Assembly: GCA_021815525.1 (NCBI GenBank)
Contig: JAKAGN010000019.1
Span: 1 to 15,193 of the forward strand
Direction of reading: 5' to 3'
Length of the DNA stretch: 15,193 nucleotides
Source of the DNA: Deltaproteobacteria bacterium
GTDB taxonomy: Bacteria > Desulfobacterota > Desulfobacteria > Desulfobacterales > Desulfatibacillaceae
The notes beneath the pieces were generated by a model, which worked only from the letters and a program-made list of their open reading frames with translations, did not search any database and was not told the DNA's origin. Below, piece by piece: positions 7,985-14,360 of the stretch; position 1 is the first letter of the stretch, and each line of letters starts with the position of its first letter. A program made the translations under genes and the position numbers.

Positions 7985-8016
7985 CGTTCAAAATTTGAAC
8001 GTTCAATTTTTGAACG
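7985..8016 (+). repeat. Two adjacent 17-bp palindromes sharing one C
   Basis: CGTTCAAA-a-TTTGAACG (7985-8001) and CGTTCAA-ttt-TTGAACG (8000-8016) overlap by two bases (CG). Further TTTTTGAAC half-sites occur at 7643-7651, 8023-8031 and 8088-8095. They could be a paired regulator-binding site, a bidirectional hairpin, or the worn terminal repeats of a mobile element. No gene starts nearby on either strand, which argues against an ordinary operator. Confidence 0.6.
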
Positions 8017-8280
8017 ATGGCTTTTTTGAACATCCTTATCTTAACATAATAAAATTATTATATTTTATTCCCTATTTTTTGTCAGATTTTGAACGCAGAT
8101 CATAAATCCTTCCATTTAGCGTATCCCATGCCACCTTTCCCAACTGGCCCCTTTATCCGCATGAACTTTTTCCGCCGCTTTTTTACAAACCCTTCATTCT
8201 TCGGGTGGAAAGATGCGAAGCCCTGGATCGTCCGCGTGGCCGGGGGCGGTTTGCGCAGGCGGTTACTTCGGCACGGAATG
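8017..8280. other. AT-rich intergenic stretch without a credible gene
   Basis: The first part (8017-8110) is far more AT-rich than the flanks and contains a small palindrome ATAATA-aaat-TATTAT (8046-8061). The later part (8200-8236) carries one copy of a second dispersed repeat, sharing the exact 18-mer AAGATGCGAAGCCCTGGA (8209-8226) in inverted orientation with 10733-10750. The only open frame (8089-8301) runs through both repeat sequences and lacks a ribosome-binding site, so I do not call it. Confidence 0.6.
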
Positions 8281-8404
8281 AATGCCGCCGGAAAACGATG
8301 AAATGCAAGGCGCGCGAGCGAACGGCGAAGGGAGCGTACTTGATGTACGTGACCGAGCCGCGAGGCGAAGCGCAACGCAGCAGTTCGCGTTTTCCGGCGG
8401 CATT
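8281..8404 (-). repeat. Palindromic dispersed element, copy B (3' of hisA)
   Basis: The outer arms AATGCCGCCGGAAAACG (8281-8297) and CGTTTTCCGGCGGCATT (8388-8404) form a perfect 17-bp inverted repeat, the strongest of the three copies. The internal blocks match copies A and C when read on the minus strand (AAAACGCGA, CGGTCACGTAC, AGTACGCTCCC, CCTTGCA, TCATCGTTTT). It ends one base after the hisA stop (complement of 8406-8408), so in hisA's direction of transcription it forms a large hairpin at the mRNA 3' end. This is the same placement and relative orientation as A after hydA. Confidence 0.88.
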
Positions 8405-8405
8405 C

Positions 8406-9134
8406 TCAGCGCTTCTTGCAGAGATCCAGCGCTTCCGGGAGGGACAGGGTGCCGGCGTAGAGGGCGCGGCCGGTGATGACGCCCGCCACGCCGTCCTTTT
8501 CGAGTGGGAGGAGCGCTTCGATGTCGGAAAGGGTCGAGACGCCGCCGGAGGCGATGACGGGGAAGGGGGCCAGGCGGGCGAAGTCGGCGGTGGCGGAAAG
8601 GTTGACGCCGGTCTGCATTCCGTCGCGGGCGATGTCGGTGAAATGCACGGCGGCCACGGGGCAGTCCGCGAAGCGGCGGACGAGGTCCGGGGCCGTGAGG
8701 GGCGTGGTTTCGGTCCAGCCCTCCACGGCCACGAGGCCGTTTTTGGCGTCGATCCCCAGGACCAGGCGGCCGGGGTGGGCGATGGCCGCCTCGCGGACCC
8801 AGGCGGGGTTCTTGACGGCCTCGGTGCCCACCACCACGCGGTCAACTCCAAGGGCCGCCCAGCGGTCGAAAATGGCGCGGTTGCGGACGCCGCCGCCCAC
8901 CGAGACGGGGATGTCCACGGCTTCCAGGATGCGCTCTATGGCGGCCGCGTTTTTGGGGCTTTTCTCGAAGGCGCCGTCCAGGTCCACCACGTGGAGGCGC
9001 TCCGCGCCAAGGTCCCGCCACTTGCGGGCCATGGCCGCCGGGTCCTCGCCGTAAACCGTCTCCCGGTCCGCGCGCCCCTGGGAGAGGCGCACGCACCGGC
9101 CCTGCCTGATGTCAACCGCCGGAATTATGATCAT
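8406..9134 (-). CDS. hisA: HisA, ProFAR isomerase of histidine biosynthesis
   Basis: A 242-residue (beta/alpha)8 barrel enzyme (EC 5.3.1.16) that converts the aminoaldose ProFAR to the aminoketose PRFAR in the cytoplasm. The catalytic aspartates are D8 (IIIPAVDIRQG) and D129 (GIDAKNG). Phosphate-binding motifs are GGGVR (80-84), ASGGVS (195-200) and TGRALY (221-226). Length and motifs are those of a complete HisA. HisF is closely related, but HisF normally starts with a different motif (RIIPCLDV). The start at 9134 has only a modest ribosome-binding site (GGAGAACC further upstream). It follows the lipoprotein gene after 59 nt, and hisB lies upstream of that. No hisH or hisF is seen in the window. 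Confidence 0.95.
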   Translation of the reverse strand: MIIIPAVDIRQGRCVRLSQGRADRETVYGEDPAAMARKWRDLGAERLHVVDLDGAFEKSPKNAAAIERILEAVDIPVSVGGGVRNRAIFDRWAALGVDRVVVGTEAVKNPAWVREAAIAHPGRLVLGIDAKNGLVAVEGWTETTPLTAPDLVRRFADCPVAAVHFTDIARDGMQTGVNLSATADFARLAPFPVIASGGVSTLSDIEALLPLEKDGVAGVITGRALYAGTLSLPEALDLCKKR

Positions 9135-9157
9135 TATAAAAACCGGTTCTCCAGTTA

Positions 9158-9181
9158 GGCCCGGGGGCGGGTCCCCGAGCC
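9158..9181 (-). other. Inverted repeat between the lipoprotein gene and hisA
   Basis: GGCCCGGGG (9158-9166) can pair with CCCCGAGCC (9173-9181) around a 6-nt loop with one mismatch. On the minus strand no T-run follows, so it is not an evident terminator; it could still reduce hisA expression relative to hisB. Read on the plus strand it is followed by T-rich sequence, but no plus-strand gene ends here. Confidence 0.35.
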
Positions 9182-9193
9182 GGATATTTTTCC

Positions 9194-9892
9194 CTATTTT
9201 TCCTGGGGCTTGGAAGCGCCGGGGACGGGAAAGCCGGCAAGCTTTGCCGTGAGGCCCTCGCGGGCGAACTCCTCCACGGTGATCCAGCTGGCGTGGCGTT
9301 TCACGAAGGCTGAAACGTCCAAGAGGTTGTCCGAGAGCGGCTTCTGGGCCTCGTCGAAGCGGGCCGACCAGATGACGGCGCCGTCGGAGGCGCGCAGGAG
9401 GAACACGTCGAAGGCGGCCGATGCGGGCTTCTCGGCGGCGTAGGTGGTGCCCACGCGCTCCTCGTAGCGGTAGACGAAGCCCGTCACCACGCCGTCGACG
9501 CCCATCTTGCGGGCCGTTTCGAGGGCGAGGTCCTTGTCGGAGAGGCCCTTTTTCGCGTCCAGGGCCAGGGAGCGCGCGCCTATGGCGTCCTCGTAGGAAG
9601 CAAGGGTGTAGCCTAGAGCCGACACGCTGGCGGTGAGGGTGCGGGTGAGGGCCTCGGCGCCCCCCTCGGCAACGCCGCCCGTGGTGAAGACCGAGCCGGA
9701 TATGGGCGAGCGCACCGTCACCCCGGGCCCGGAAAGGGCCGACATGTCGGTGAAGGGAACCACCAGAAGGGTGCCCAGGCCCGAGACGGGCCGGGCCGGT
9801 GCCCTGCCGGACGTCGCGCAGGAGGAGAGAAGCGCCGCGAAAAAGACCGCTGCGAGCCCGGCTGAGCGGGCGGGCGAATTGGGGCGGGCCAT
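9194..9892 (-). CDS. Predicted lipoprotein of unknown function
   Basis: A 232-residue protein with a signal peptide and lipobox: positively charged start, hydrophobic stretch AGLAAVFFAALL, then LSSC with the lipidated Cys at residue 25. The mature part begins with a Pro/Gly linker and has a strand-rich start (GTLLVVPFTDMS) like CsgG/LpoB-type lipoproteins. The middle has ETARKMGVDGVVTGFVYRY, and the C-terminal half has DVFLLRASDGAVIWSARFDE followed by a Trp-containing segment near KRHASWITVEEFAREG. I infer an envelope role but cannot name a function; the fold comparison is only by eye. Its ATG is one base after the hisB stop (TGA-C-ATG), and AGGAG (9900-9904) lies inside the hisB end, so it is probably translationally coupled to hisB. 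Confidence 0.82.
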   Translation of the reverse strand: MARPNSPARSAGLAAVFFAALLSSCATSGRAPARPVSGLGTLLVVPFTDMSALSGPGVTVRSPISGSVFTTGGVAEGGAEALTRTLTASVSALGYTLASYEDAIGARSLALDAKKGLSDKDLALETARKMGVDGVVTGFVYRYEERVGTTYAAEKPASAAFDVFLLRASDGAVIWSARFDEAQKPLSDNLLDVSAFVKRHASWITVEEFAREGLTAKLAGFPVPGASKPQEK

Positions 9893-9893
9893 G

Positions 9894-10493
9894 TCAGAGG
9901 ACTCCTTTGCTGGAAGGTACGCCGCCGCCCCTGGGATCCGGGGCGAAGGCCAGGGACAGGGCGCGGCCCGCGGCCTTGAAGACCGCCTCGATCCTGTGGT
10001 GGTCGTTCTTGCCGTAGGGCACGCGCACGTGGAGGGTTATGCCGGCCCGGTGCGCCAGGGCCCGGAAGAACTCCTCGAAAAGCTGGGTGTCGAAGTCGCC
10101 GATCCGCTCACCGGCGAAGGCGGCGTCGAAGACCAAAAACGGCCGGCGTGAGAGGTCCACCGACACCTCGGCCAGGGCCTCGTCCATGGGCACCACGGCG
10201 TGCCCGTAGCGGGAAAGGCCCGCGCCGTCGCCGATGGCCTTGCCGAACGCGTCTCCCAGCACTATCCCCACGTCCTCCACGGTGTGGTGGAAATCCACGT
10301 GGGTGTCGCCGGAGGCGGCCACCAAAAGATCGAAGCGGCCGTGCACGGCGAAAAGCGTCAGCATGTGATCCAGAAAGCCGATGCCGGTCGCCATCTCGGC
10401 CCGGCCCGCGCCCCCGATCTTCAAGGCCGCCCTGACCCGGGTCTCGCGGGTGGCGCGTTCGATTTCGAAAAATCCGGGCTCGGAAGTGTCCAT
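9894..10493 (-). CDS. hisB: HisB, imidazoleglycerol-phosphate dehydratase
   Basis: A 199-residue monofunctional enzyme (EC 4.2.1.19) that dehydrates imidazole glycerol phosphate to imidazole acetol phosphate, with an Mn-dependent active site. Visible family motifs are RATRET (13-18), GFLDHMLTLFAVH (39-51), HHTVEDVGI (69-77), H98 in RYGHAVVPMDEAL, and NDHHRIEAVFKA (163-174). The C-terminus PSSKGVL is typical. There is no fused histidinol-phosphatase domain, unlike enterobacterial HisB. It is the first gene of a minus-strand group hisB-lipoprotein-hisA. Confidence 0.96.
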   Translation of the reverse strand: MDTSEPGFFEIERATRETRVRAALKIGGAGRAEMATGIGFLDHMLTLFAVHGRFDLLVAASGDTHVDFHHTVEDVGIVLGDAFGKAIGDGAGLSRYGHAVVPMDEALAEVSVDLSRRPFLVFDAAFAGERIGDFDTQLFEEFFRALAHRAGITLHVRVPYGKNDHHRIEAVFKAAGRALSLAFAPDPRGGGVPSSKGVL

Positions 10494-10880
10494 GCGCGTG
10501 CCCCCAAAGGTTTGGCGGCGAGGCCGATCCCCGCCGTTTCCCCTTCTTACACCAAGGCCGCGTCAAAGGCAACAACCGGACGCCGGACGCCTTGACAGGC
10601 CCGGGCCTTGGCGGTACTTCCAGAAGCGGGAGCAAAAATGCCGGAAGGGATTTGCGGGGGGAGGGGAGACTACGTCCCCCCGGACCCCCGATGCGGCGAC
10701 GAGAATTTCTTCGCAATCCTCGTCGCGGATTTTCCAGGGCTTCGCATCTTACCGCCCGAAGCCTGGAAGTCCGAGGGAAAAAAGGGCTCCGTGTAAAGCA
10801 GCCTGAATGCTCTACCCCTGAATACAACGATACGCATGGCTTTGTTTTCCGGTTTCGACTTCTTGCCGTAAAAGGTATCC
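10494..10880. other. Intergenic region between hisB and the DegT-like gene
   Basis: The 387 bp lie between two divergent genes and hold no gene I can support. They must contain both promoters. A TTGACA (10592-10597) on the plus strand lacks a convincing -10. The central part is the repeat at 10696-10766. AAAGG at 10870-10874 is the likely ribosome-binding site for the gene at 10881. Confidence 0.55.
10696..10766 (-). repeat. Second dispersed repeat with two hairpins
   Basis: Hairpin one: GCGACGAG (10696-10703) with CTCGTCGC (10719-10726). Hairpin two: CCAGGGCTTCG (10734-10744) with CGAAGCCTGG (10757-10766), with one bulged base. The inverse of 10733-10750 matches 8209-8226 exactly over 18 bp, and similarity extends on both sides (TTCGGGYGG before, TCCGCG after). 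So this is a second, less frequent intergenic repeat type, distinct from the copies at 7541, 8281 and 12082. Confidence 0.65.
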
Positions 10881-12080
10881 ATGAAAGTCCCCTTCGGAAC
10901 CATAACCGTGACCGAAAGCGCCAGGCGGCGGATAACGGAGGCCCTGGACTCGGGCCGCCTCACCCAGGGGCGCTTCGTCCGGGAGCTGGAGGAGCGCTTC
11001 GCGGGGCTTTGCGGCGTAAAACACGCGGTGGCGGTGTCATCGGGCGCAGACGCCTTGACGCTCGCTCTCGCCGCCCTCCACGACCGGGGCGCGAGGCCGG
11101 GGGACGAGGTAATCGTCCCGGCGCTATCCTTCGCGGCCACCGGCAACGCGGTGCTGGCGGCCAGGTTCAAACCCGTGTTCGTGGACGTGCGGCGGGACAC
11201 CTTGAACATCGACCCTGATATGATCGAGGCGGCGGTCACGGAGCGCACCCGCGCGATTGTCGCCGCGCACCTCATGGGCAAGCCCGCCGACATGGACCGG
11301 ATCAACGAAATCGCGGAAAGGCACGGGCTCTTCGTGGTGGAGGACGCGGCCGAGGCCCACGGCGCGCTTTACAAGGGCCGGCCCGCCGGGTCCCTGGGGC
11401 GCGCCGCGGCCTTCTCCCTCTACGCGGCCCACGCGGTCTCGGCGGTGGAGGGGGGCGTCATAACCACTAACGACGAGGACCTGGCGCGGATACTGCGCTC
11501 GCTTCGGGCTCACGGAAGGGCCTGCGACTGCGCCGAGTGCGTGCTTTCGGCCGCGGGCGAGCCCTGCCCGCGCCGCTTCGAGACCGAAGGCGGCCAGGAC
11601 ATCCGCTTCCATTTCCCGCGAATAGGCTACTCCTCCAAGATGAACGAGTTGGAGGCCGCCGTGGGCCTTGGGTGCCTGGACGTTTACGAGGAGATTTCGG
11701 CGCGCCGGCGGGAGAACATAGGCTACGCCCTTTCGCAATTTTCGCGCCTGGCCCCGCACCTTTATACGATCCGCGAGGAGCCTTGGGAAACCATAGGCCC
11801 CCACGCGCTGCCCATAATCCTCTCCGAAAAGGCCCCCTTCGGCCGGGCCGAGCTTGCGCGGCGCCTGGAGGAAAACGGCGTCGAGACCCGGACCCTATTT
11901 GAATCCATGCCAACCCAGTGCCCCGGCTTCGCCTTCCTGGGCTACAGGCCGGGCGACTTCCCGGAGGCCGAATACCTGGGCCGCCGGGGCCTCCACGTGG
12001 GGGTGCACCAGGACCTGGGGACCCGCCACATGGAGCACGTGATTTCGACCCTTGCCCGTTTCCTGGAAACCCGCCCTTAA
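10881..12080 (+). CDS. DegT/DnrJ/EryC1/StrS family protein, E1/RfbH-like, with His in place of the PLP lysine
   Basis: A 399-residue fold-type I PLP/PMP-dependent protein. Family landmarks are SSGADALTLAL (53-63), the cofactor-binding aspartate in VVEDAAEAHG (D155), and IGYSSKMNELEAAVGL (248-263). In FSLYAAHAVSAVEGG (179-192) the residue aligned with the Schiff-base lysine is H184. His at this place is known in the sugar 3-dehydrases ColD and E1/RfbH, which act as PMP enzymes and remove a hydroxyl rather than transaminate. C215, C217, C220 and C229 (GRACDCAEC...GEPCPRRF) resemble the [2Fe-2S] region of E1/RfbH, but E1's distant fourth Cys is absent here (AAEAH instead of NCDA). I infer a dehydrase-like, possibly FeS, enzyme on a nucleotide sugar; a degenerate aminotransferase is the alternative. 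It stands alone, with no sugar genes beside it. Confidence 0.85.
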   Translation: MKVPFGTITVTESARRRITEALDSGRLTQGRFVRELEERFAGLCGVKHAVAVSSGADALTLALAALHDRGARPGDEVIVPALSFAATGNAVLAARFKPVFVDVRRDTLNIDPDMIEAAVTERTRAIVAAHLMGKPADMDRINEIAERHGLFVVEDAAEAHGALYKGRPAGSLGRAAAFSLYAAHAVSAVEGGVITTNDEDLARILRSLRAHGRACDCAECVLSAAGEPCPRRFETEGGQDIRFHFPRIGYSSKMNELEAAVGLGCLDVYEEISARRRENIGYALSQFSRLAPHLYTIREEPWETIGPHALPIILSEKAPFGRAELARRLEENGVETRTLFESMPTQCPGFAFLGYRPGDFPEAEYLGRRGLHVGVHQDLGTRHMEHVISTLARFLETRP

Positions 12081-12081
12081 C

Positions 12082-12200
12082 AGCCTGTCGAAAACGCGAT
12101 TTGCCGTGTTGCACTTCAAAGCCAATTCCGTCACGTACTTTAACTACGCTTACTCATTGGCTTTTAGTGCGCCTTGCAACTCATCGTTTTTCGTCGGGCT
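12082..12200 (+). repeat. Palindromic dispersed element, copy C (3' of the DegT-like gene)
   Basis: It begins one base after the stop codon at 12080. The outer arms (12082-12096, AGCCTGTCGAAAACG; 12185-12200, CGTTTTTCGTCGGGCT) pair imperfectly. The middle arms AAAGCCAAT (12118-12126) and ATTGGCTTT (12156-12164) are perfect and differ in sequence from those of copy A while still pairing. Shared blocks with A and B are AAAACGCGAT, GTCACGTAC, TACGCT, CCTTGC and TCATCGTTTTT. The orientation relative to the upstream gene is the same as for A and B. Confidence 0.85.
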
Positions 12201-12362
12201 TCAAATCCGGCCTTTTTCAACGGCCCTTAAGCCGCCCGCGCCCCTCTAAAGTTTAGCTTTATTTCTACTTGATAATTTCATTTTGACTTATACCGTCGTC
12301 CTCAATAGCTAAACTTAATATCGCATGTTAATTATAAGTAATTCTAATTATTGAGTTTTCTA

Positions 12363-12391
12363 TTGACATCCGCCCTCCCCCTCCGTTAAGC
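12363..12391 (+). promoter_or_regulatory. Candidate sigma-70-type promoter of the MvhD-like operon
   Basis: A perfect TTGACA (12363-12368) is followed after 17 nt by TTAAGC (12386-12391), a poor -10 match. It sits at the end of the AT-rich island and about 155 bp upstream of the first gene. The inverted repeat at 12249-12316 lies upstream of it and could be a regulator site. Confidence 0.3.
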
Positions 12392-12448
12392 ATCCCCCTT
12401 GGCTGTTTGGACGACGACAGGCAAGTGCAAGTCATTCGCTGGATGGAC

Positions 12449-12490
12449 AAGGGTGTTGCACCCGTTGCCGGGCGACACCCTTTTCGTTTC
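12449..12490 (+). terminator. Hairpin followed by T-rich tail in the operon leader (possible attenuator)
   Basis: AAGGGTGT (12449-12456) pairs perfectly with ACACCCTT (12475-12482). The stem continues inward (GC, then CCCG with CGGG, small bulges) and closes with a TTGC loop. TTTTCGTTT (12481-12489) follows at once, as in an intrinsic terminator. It lies after the candidate promoter and 55 nt before the first gene, a position that suits transcription attenuation. It could instead end transcription arriving from upstream. Confidence 0.42.
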
Positions 12491-12545
12491 TGGAACGGGC
12501 CGCGCGCGGGAACCCCGCGGGCGGCGGACACTGGAAAGGCGGATC

Positions 12546-12947
12546 ATGGGCGGAACAACCCCCCACGTGGTGGCGTTTTGCTGCCAAAACGCCGTGACGG
12601 ACGATTTAAGCCTTACGGCGGAGGCCAGGCTCGCCTACGAACCCGAGGTGCGCGTGGCGTTTCTGCCCTGCTCCAGCAAGGTGGAGACCTTGGGCATAAT
12701 AAAGGCCTTCGAGGCCGGGGCGGAGGGAGTCCTGGTGTTCGGGTGCGACGGAAGCCACTGCCGGATGACGGACGGTAACAAAAGGGCCCGGCGCATAGTG
12801 AACCACACCAAAAAGCTTCTCGCCGAAACCGGCATCGAGCCTACGCGGCTTTCCATGTTCACCATAGAGTCGGGAGAATGCGCGAGCTTCCACGAGGCGG
12901 CCCTCGCCATGACCCGGCGGATCGCGTCTCTCAGCGAGGCTTCATAA
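12546..12947 (+). CDS. MvhD/HdrA-associated hydrogenase iron-sulfur subunit family protein
   Basis: A 133-residue cytoplasmic protein of the MvhD/FrhD family, small adaptors that carry electrons between a hydrogenase or other oxidoreductase and HdrA-type flavoproteins. Family marks are the N-terminal FCCQN (C12, C13), LPCSSKV (C42), KAFEAGAEGVLVFGCDGSHC (C67, C72) and the following GNKRARR. These cysteines match the usual set except that the further Cys often found a few residues after the first pair (FCCxxC) is not seen; here the sequence is FCCQNAV. ATG 12546 follows GGAAAGG; an in-frame ATG at 12399 would add 49 residues of unlikely sequence spanning the leader hairpin. The stop at 12945-12947 directly abuts the next ATG, so this is the first gene of an operon. 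Confidence 0.88.
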   Translation: MGGTTPHVVAFCCQNAVTDDLSLTAEARLAYEPEVRVAFLPCSSKVETLGIIKAFEAGAEGVLVFGCDGSHCRMTDGNKRARRIVNHTKKLLAETGIEPTRLSMFTIESGECASFHEAALAMTRRIASLSEAS

Positions 12948-14360
12948 ATGCCCAAGAAATACAACATCGCTATCCACGAAGCGCCGCCGCGCTTCGTGCC
13001 GGTGGGAAAAAGCACGATCCTCGACTGGGAGGGCGGCTGCCTGCGCTGCTTCAAGTGCGTCAAGCGCATGTGCATCTACGACGCCTACAACAAGCGCGAC
13101 TTCGACACCACCCGCATGGCGGACACCATAGACAGCGTCTGCAAGAACTGCCTGCGCTGCGTCCAGATGTGCCCGGGAAGGGTGATCTCGAAGAAGCTGA
13201 ACCCCGAGTTTTCCGCCCTGGGGGACTCCTACTGGACAAACGAAATCATCGTGAAGCACTGGGAGCAGTCCTCCACAGGAAAGATCCCGGTTTCGGGCGC
13301 GGGCTACCGCGGCCCATTCACCGGCCCCGGCTTCGACGAGATGTGGACCGACATGTCGGAGATCGTGCGGCCCACCCGGGACGGCATCCACGGCCGGGAG
13401 TACATCAATACCACCGTGTCCCTGGGCCGGAAAAACGAGTTCCTCAGCTTTGACGAGGCCGGAAAGCCCATCTTGGACGCCCCCGTCGAGCTTGAGATAC
13501 CGGTGCCCATCCTCTTTTCGGCCCCGGCCCTGGGGATCGTGAACGAGGCGGTTTTGGAGACCATAGCGCTTGCCGCCGCGACCCTGGGGACCCTTGCGGA
13601 GATCCCGGCGGAGAAGTGGAGCCAAAGGCTCGACCCCCACGCGGCGTATCTCGTGCCGGTCGTGAAGGCGGCTGAAATCGACCCGTTTGCGGCCCTCATC
13701 GAAAAGACCCCCATGACGGCGGTGGATTTTCCCGATGACCCGGAGGCCGTTATCGCGGCATTCAAGGCGCGCTTTCCCCATAAGCTCATCGCGGTACGGA
13801 TTCCGGCGGACGAGCTGGCTCCGGAGCGGGCGCTTCTCCTGGCCCGGGCGGGCGCGGACGTAACGGAAATCGTGGCCGGGCCCAACGGGAACGGCTTCGG
13901 GGCCTACGCCAAGCGCTTCGTGAACCGCATCGTCCGCGACGTCCACAACAAGCTGGTGGACGAGGGCATCCGCGACTCCATGACGCTCCTCATGAGGGGC
14001 GGCGTGGCCCTGGCCGAGCACGTGGCCAAGGCCGTCATCTGCGGCGCGGACGCCGTCACCGTGGACATCCCGCTCCTCTTGGCCCTCGAGTGCACGCTGT
14101 GCCGCCGCTGCGACAAGGGGCTCGCCTGCCCCGCGGTCATCGAGAGCGTCCACCCCGACTGGGGCCGGAAACGCATAGGAAACTTCATGGCCGCCTGGCG
14201 CAACCAGATATTGGAGGTCCTGGGCGCAATGGGCATCCGCGAGGTGCGGCGCCTGCGTGGCGAGGTGGGCCGGGCCATGTTCTTCGAGGACCTGGAACGC
14301 GACACCTTCGGGCGTCTTTTCGGAAAAAAGCGCGAGGCCGCGGAAGGAGCGAACCCATGA
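12948..14360 (+). CDS. Ferredoxin-domain plus divergent glutamate-synthase-like (FMN-type) domain protein
   Basis: A 470-residue protein. The N-terminus has two [4Fe-4S] motifs: C31/C34/C37/C42 (spacing 2-2-4, one residue more than usual) and C65/C68/C71/C75-P. After a linker containing a well-kept family stretch (about 130-160, MWTDMSEIVRPTRDGIHGRE) comes a barrel domain like the GltB FMN domain: PILFSAPALG (187-196), IAVRIPADEL with AGADVTEIVAG (281-311), RDSMTLLMRGGV (342-353) and CGADAV...CTLCRRCDKGLACP (365-395). The TGEGG and QGAKPGEGG segments of canonical FMN domains are missing, so flavin binding or catalysis is doubtful. No amidotransferase domain is present. It abuts the upstream gene with no gap and overlaps the next gene by ATGA, so it is firmly within the operon. 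It may be a structural or electron-carrying partner of its canonical neighbour. Confidence 0.85.
   Translation: MPKKYNIAIHEAPPRFVPVGKSTILDWEGGCLRCFKCVKRMCIYDAYNKRDFDTTRMADTIDSVCKNCLRCVQMCPGRVISKKLNPEFSALGDSYWTNEIIVKHWEQSSTGKIPVSGAGYRGPFTGPGFDEMWTDMSEIVRPTRDGIHGREYINTTVSLGRKNEFLSFDEAGKPILDAPVELEIPVPILFSAPALGIVNEAVLETIALAAATLGTLAEIPAEKWSQRLDPHAAYLVPVVKAAEIDPFAALIEKTPMTAVDFPDDPEAVIAAFKARFPHKLIAVRIPADELAPERALLLARAGADVTEIVAGPNGNGFGAYAKRFVNRIVRDVHNKLVDEGIRDSMTLLMRGGVALAEHVAKAVICGADAVTVDIPLLLALECTLCRRCDKGLACPAVIESVHPDWGRKRIGNFMAAWRNQILEVLGAMGIREVRRLRGEVGRAMFFEDLERDTFGRLFGKKREAAEGANP

Larger units (their letters stand above)
12201..12545. other. AT-rich leader region upstream of the MvhD-like operon
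   Basis: No gene is supported here. It holds a perfect 10-bp inverted repeat AAGTTTAGCT (12249-12258) / AGCTAAACTT (12307-12316) in strongly AT-rich sequence, a candidate promoter and a leader hairpin, listed separately. GGAAAGG (12532-12538) is the ribosome-binding site of the gene at 12546. Confidence 0.55.

Noticed and set aside
7561..8105. Several overlapping open frames (145, 127 and 137 codons) across the tandem repeat
   Set aside because: They arise because stop codons are rare in the GC-rich repeat. The same peptide reappears in shifting frames, there is no ribosome-binding site, and the frames run through hairpin elements.
12942..14153. Minus-strand open frame (403 codons) opposite the GltB-like gene
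   Set aside because: The plus-strand frame encodes clear ferredoxin Cys motifs and is joined to both neighbours; the minus frame has low-complexity His/Gly/Val-rich sequence without motifs.
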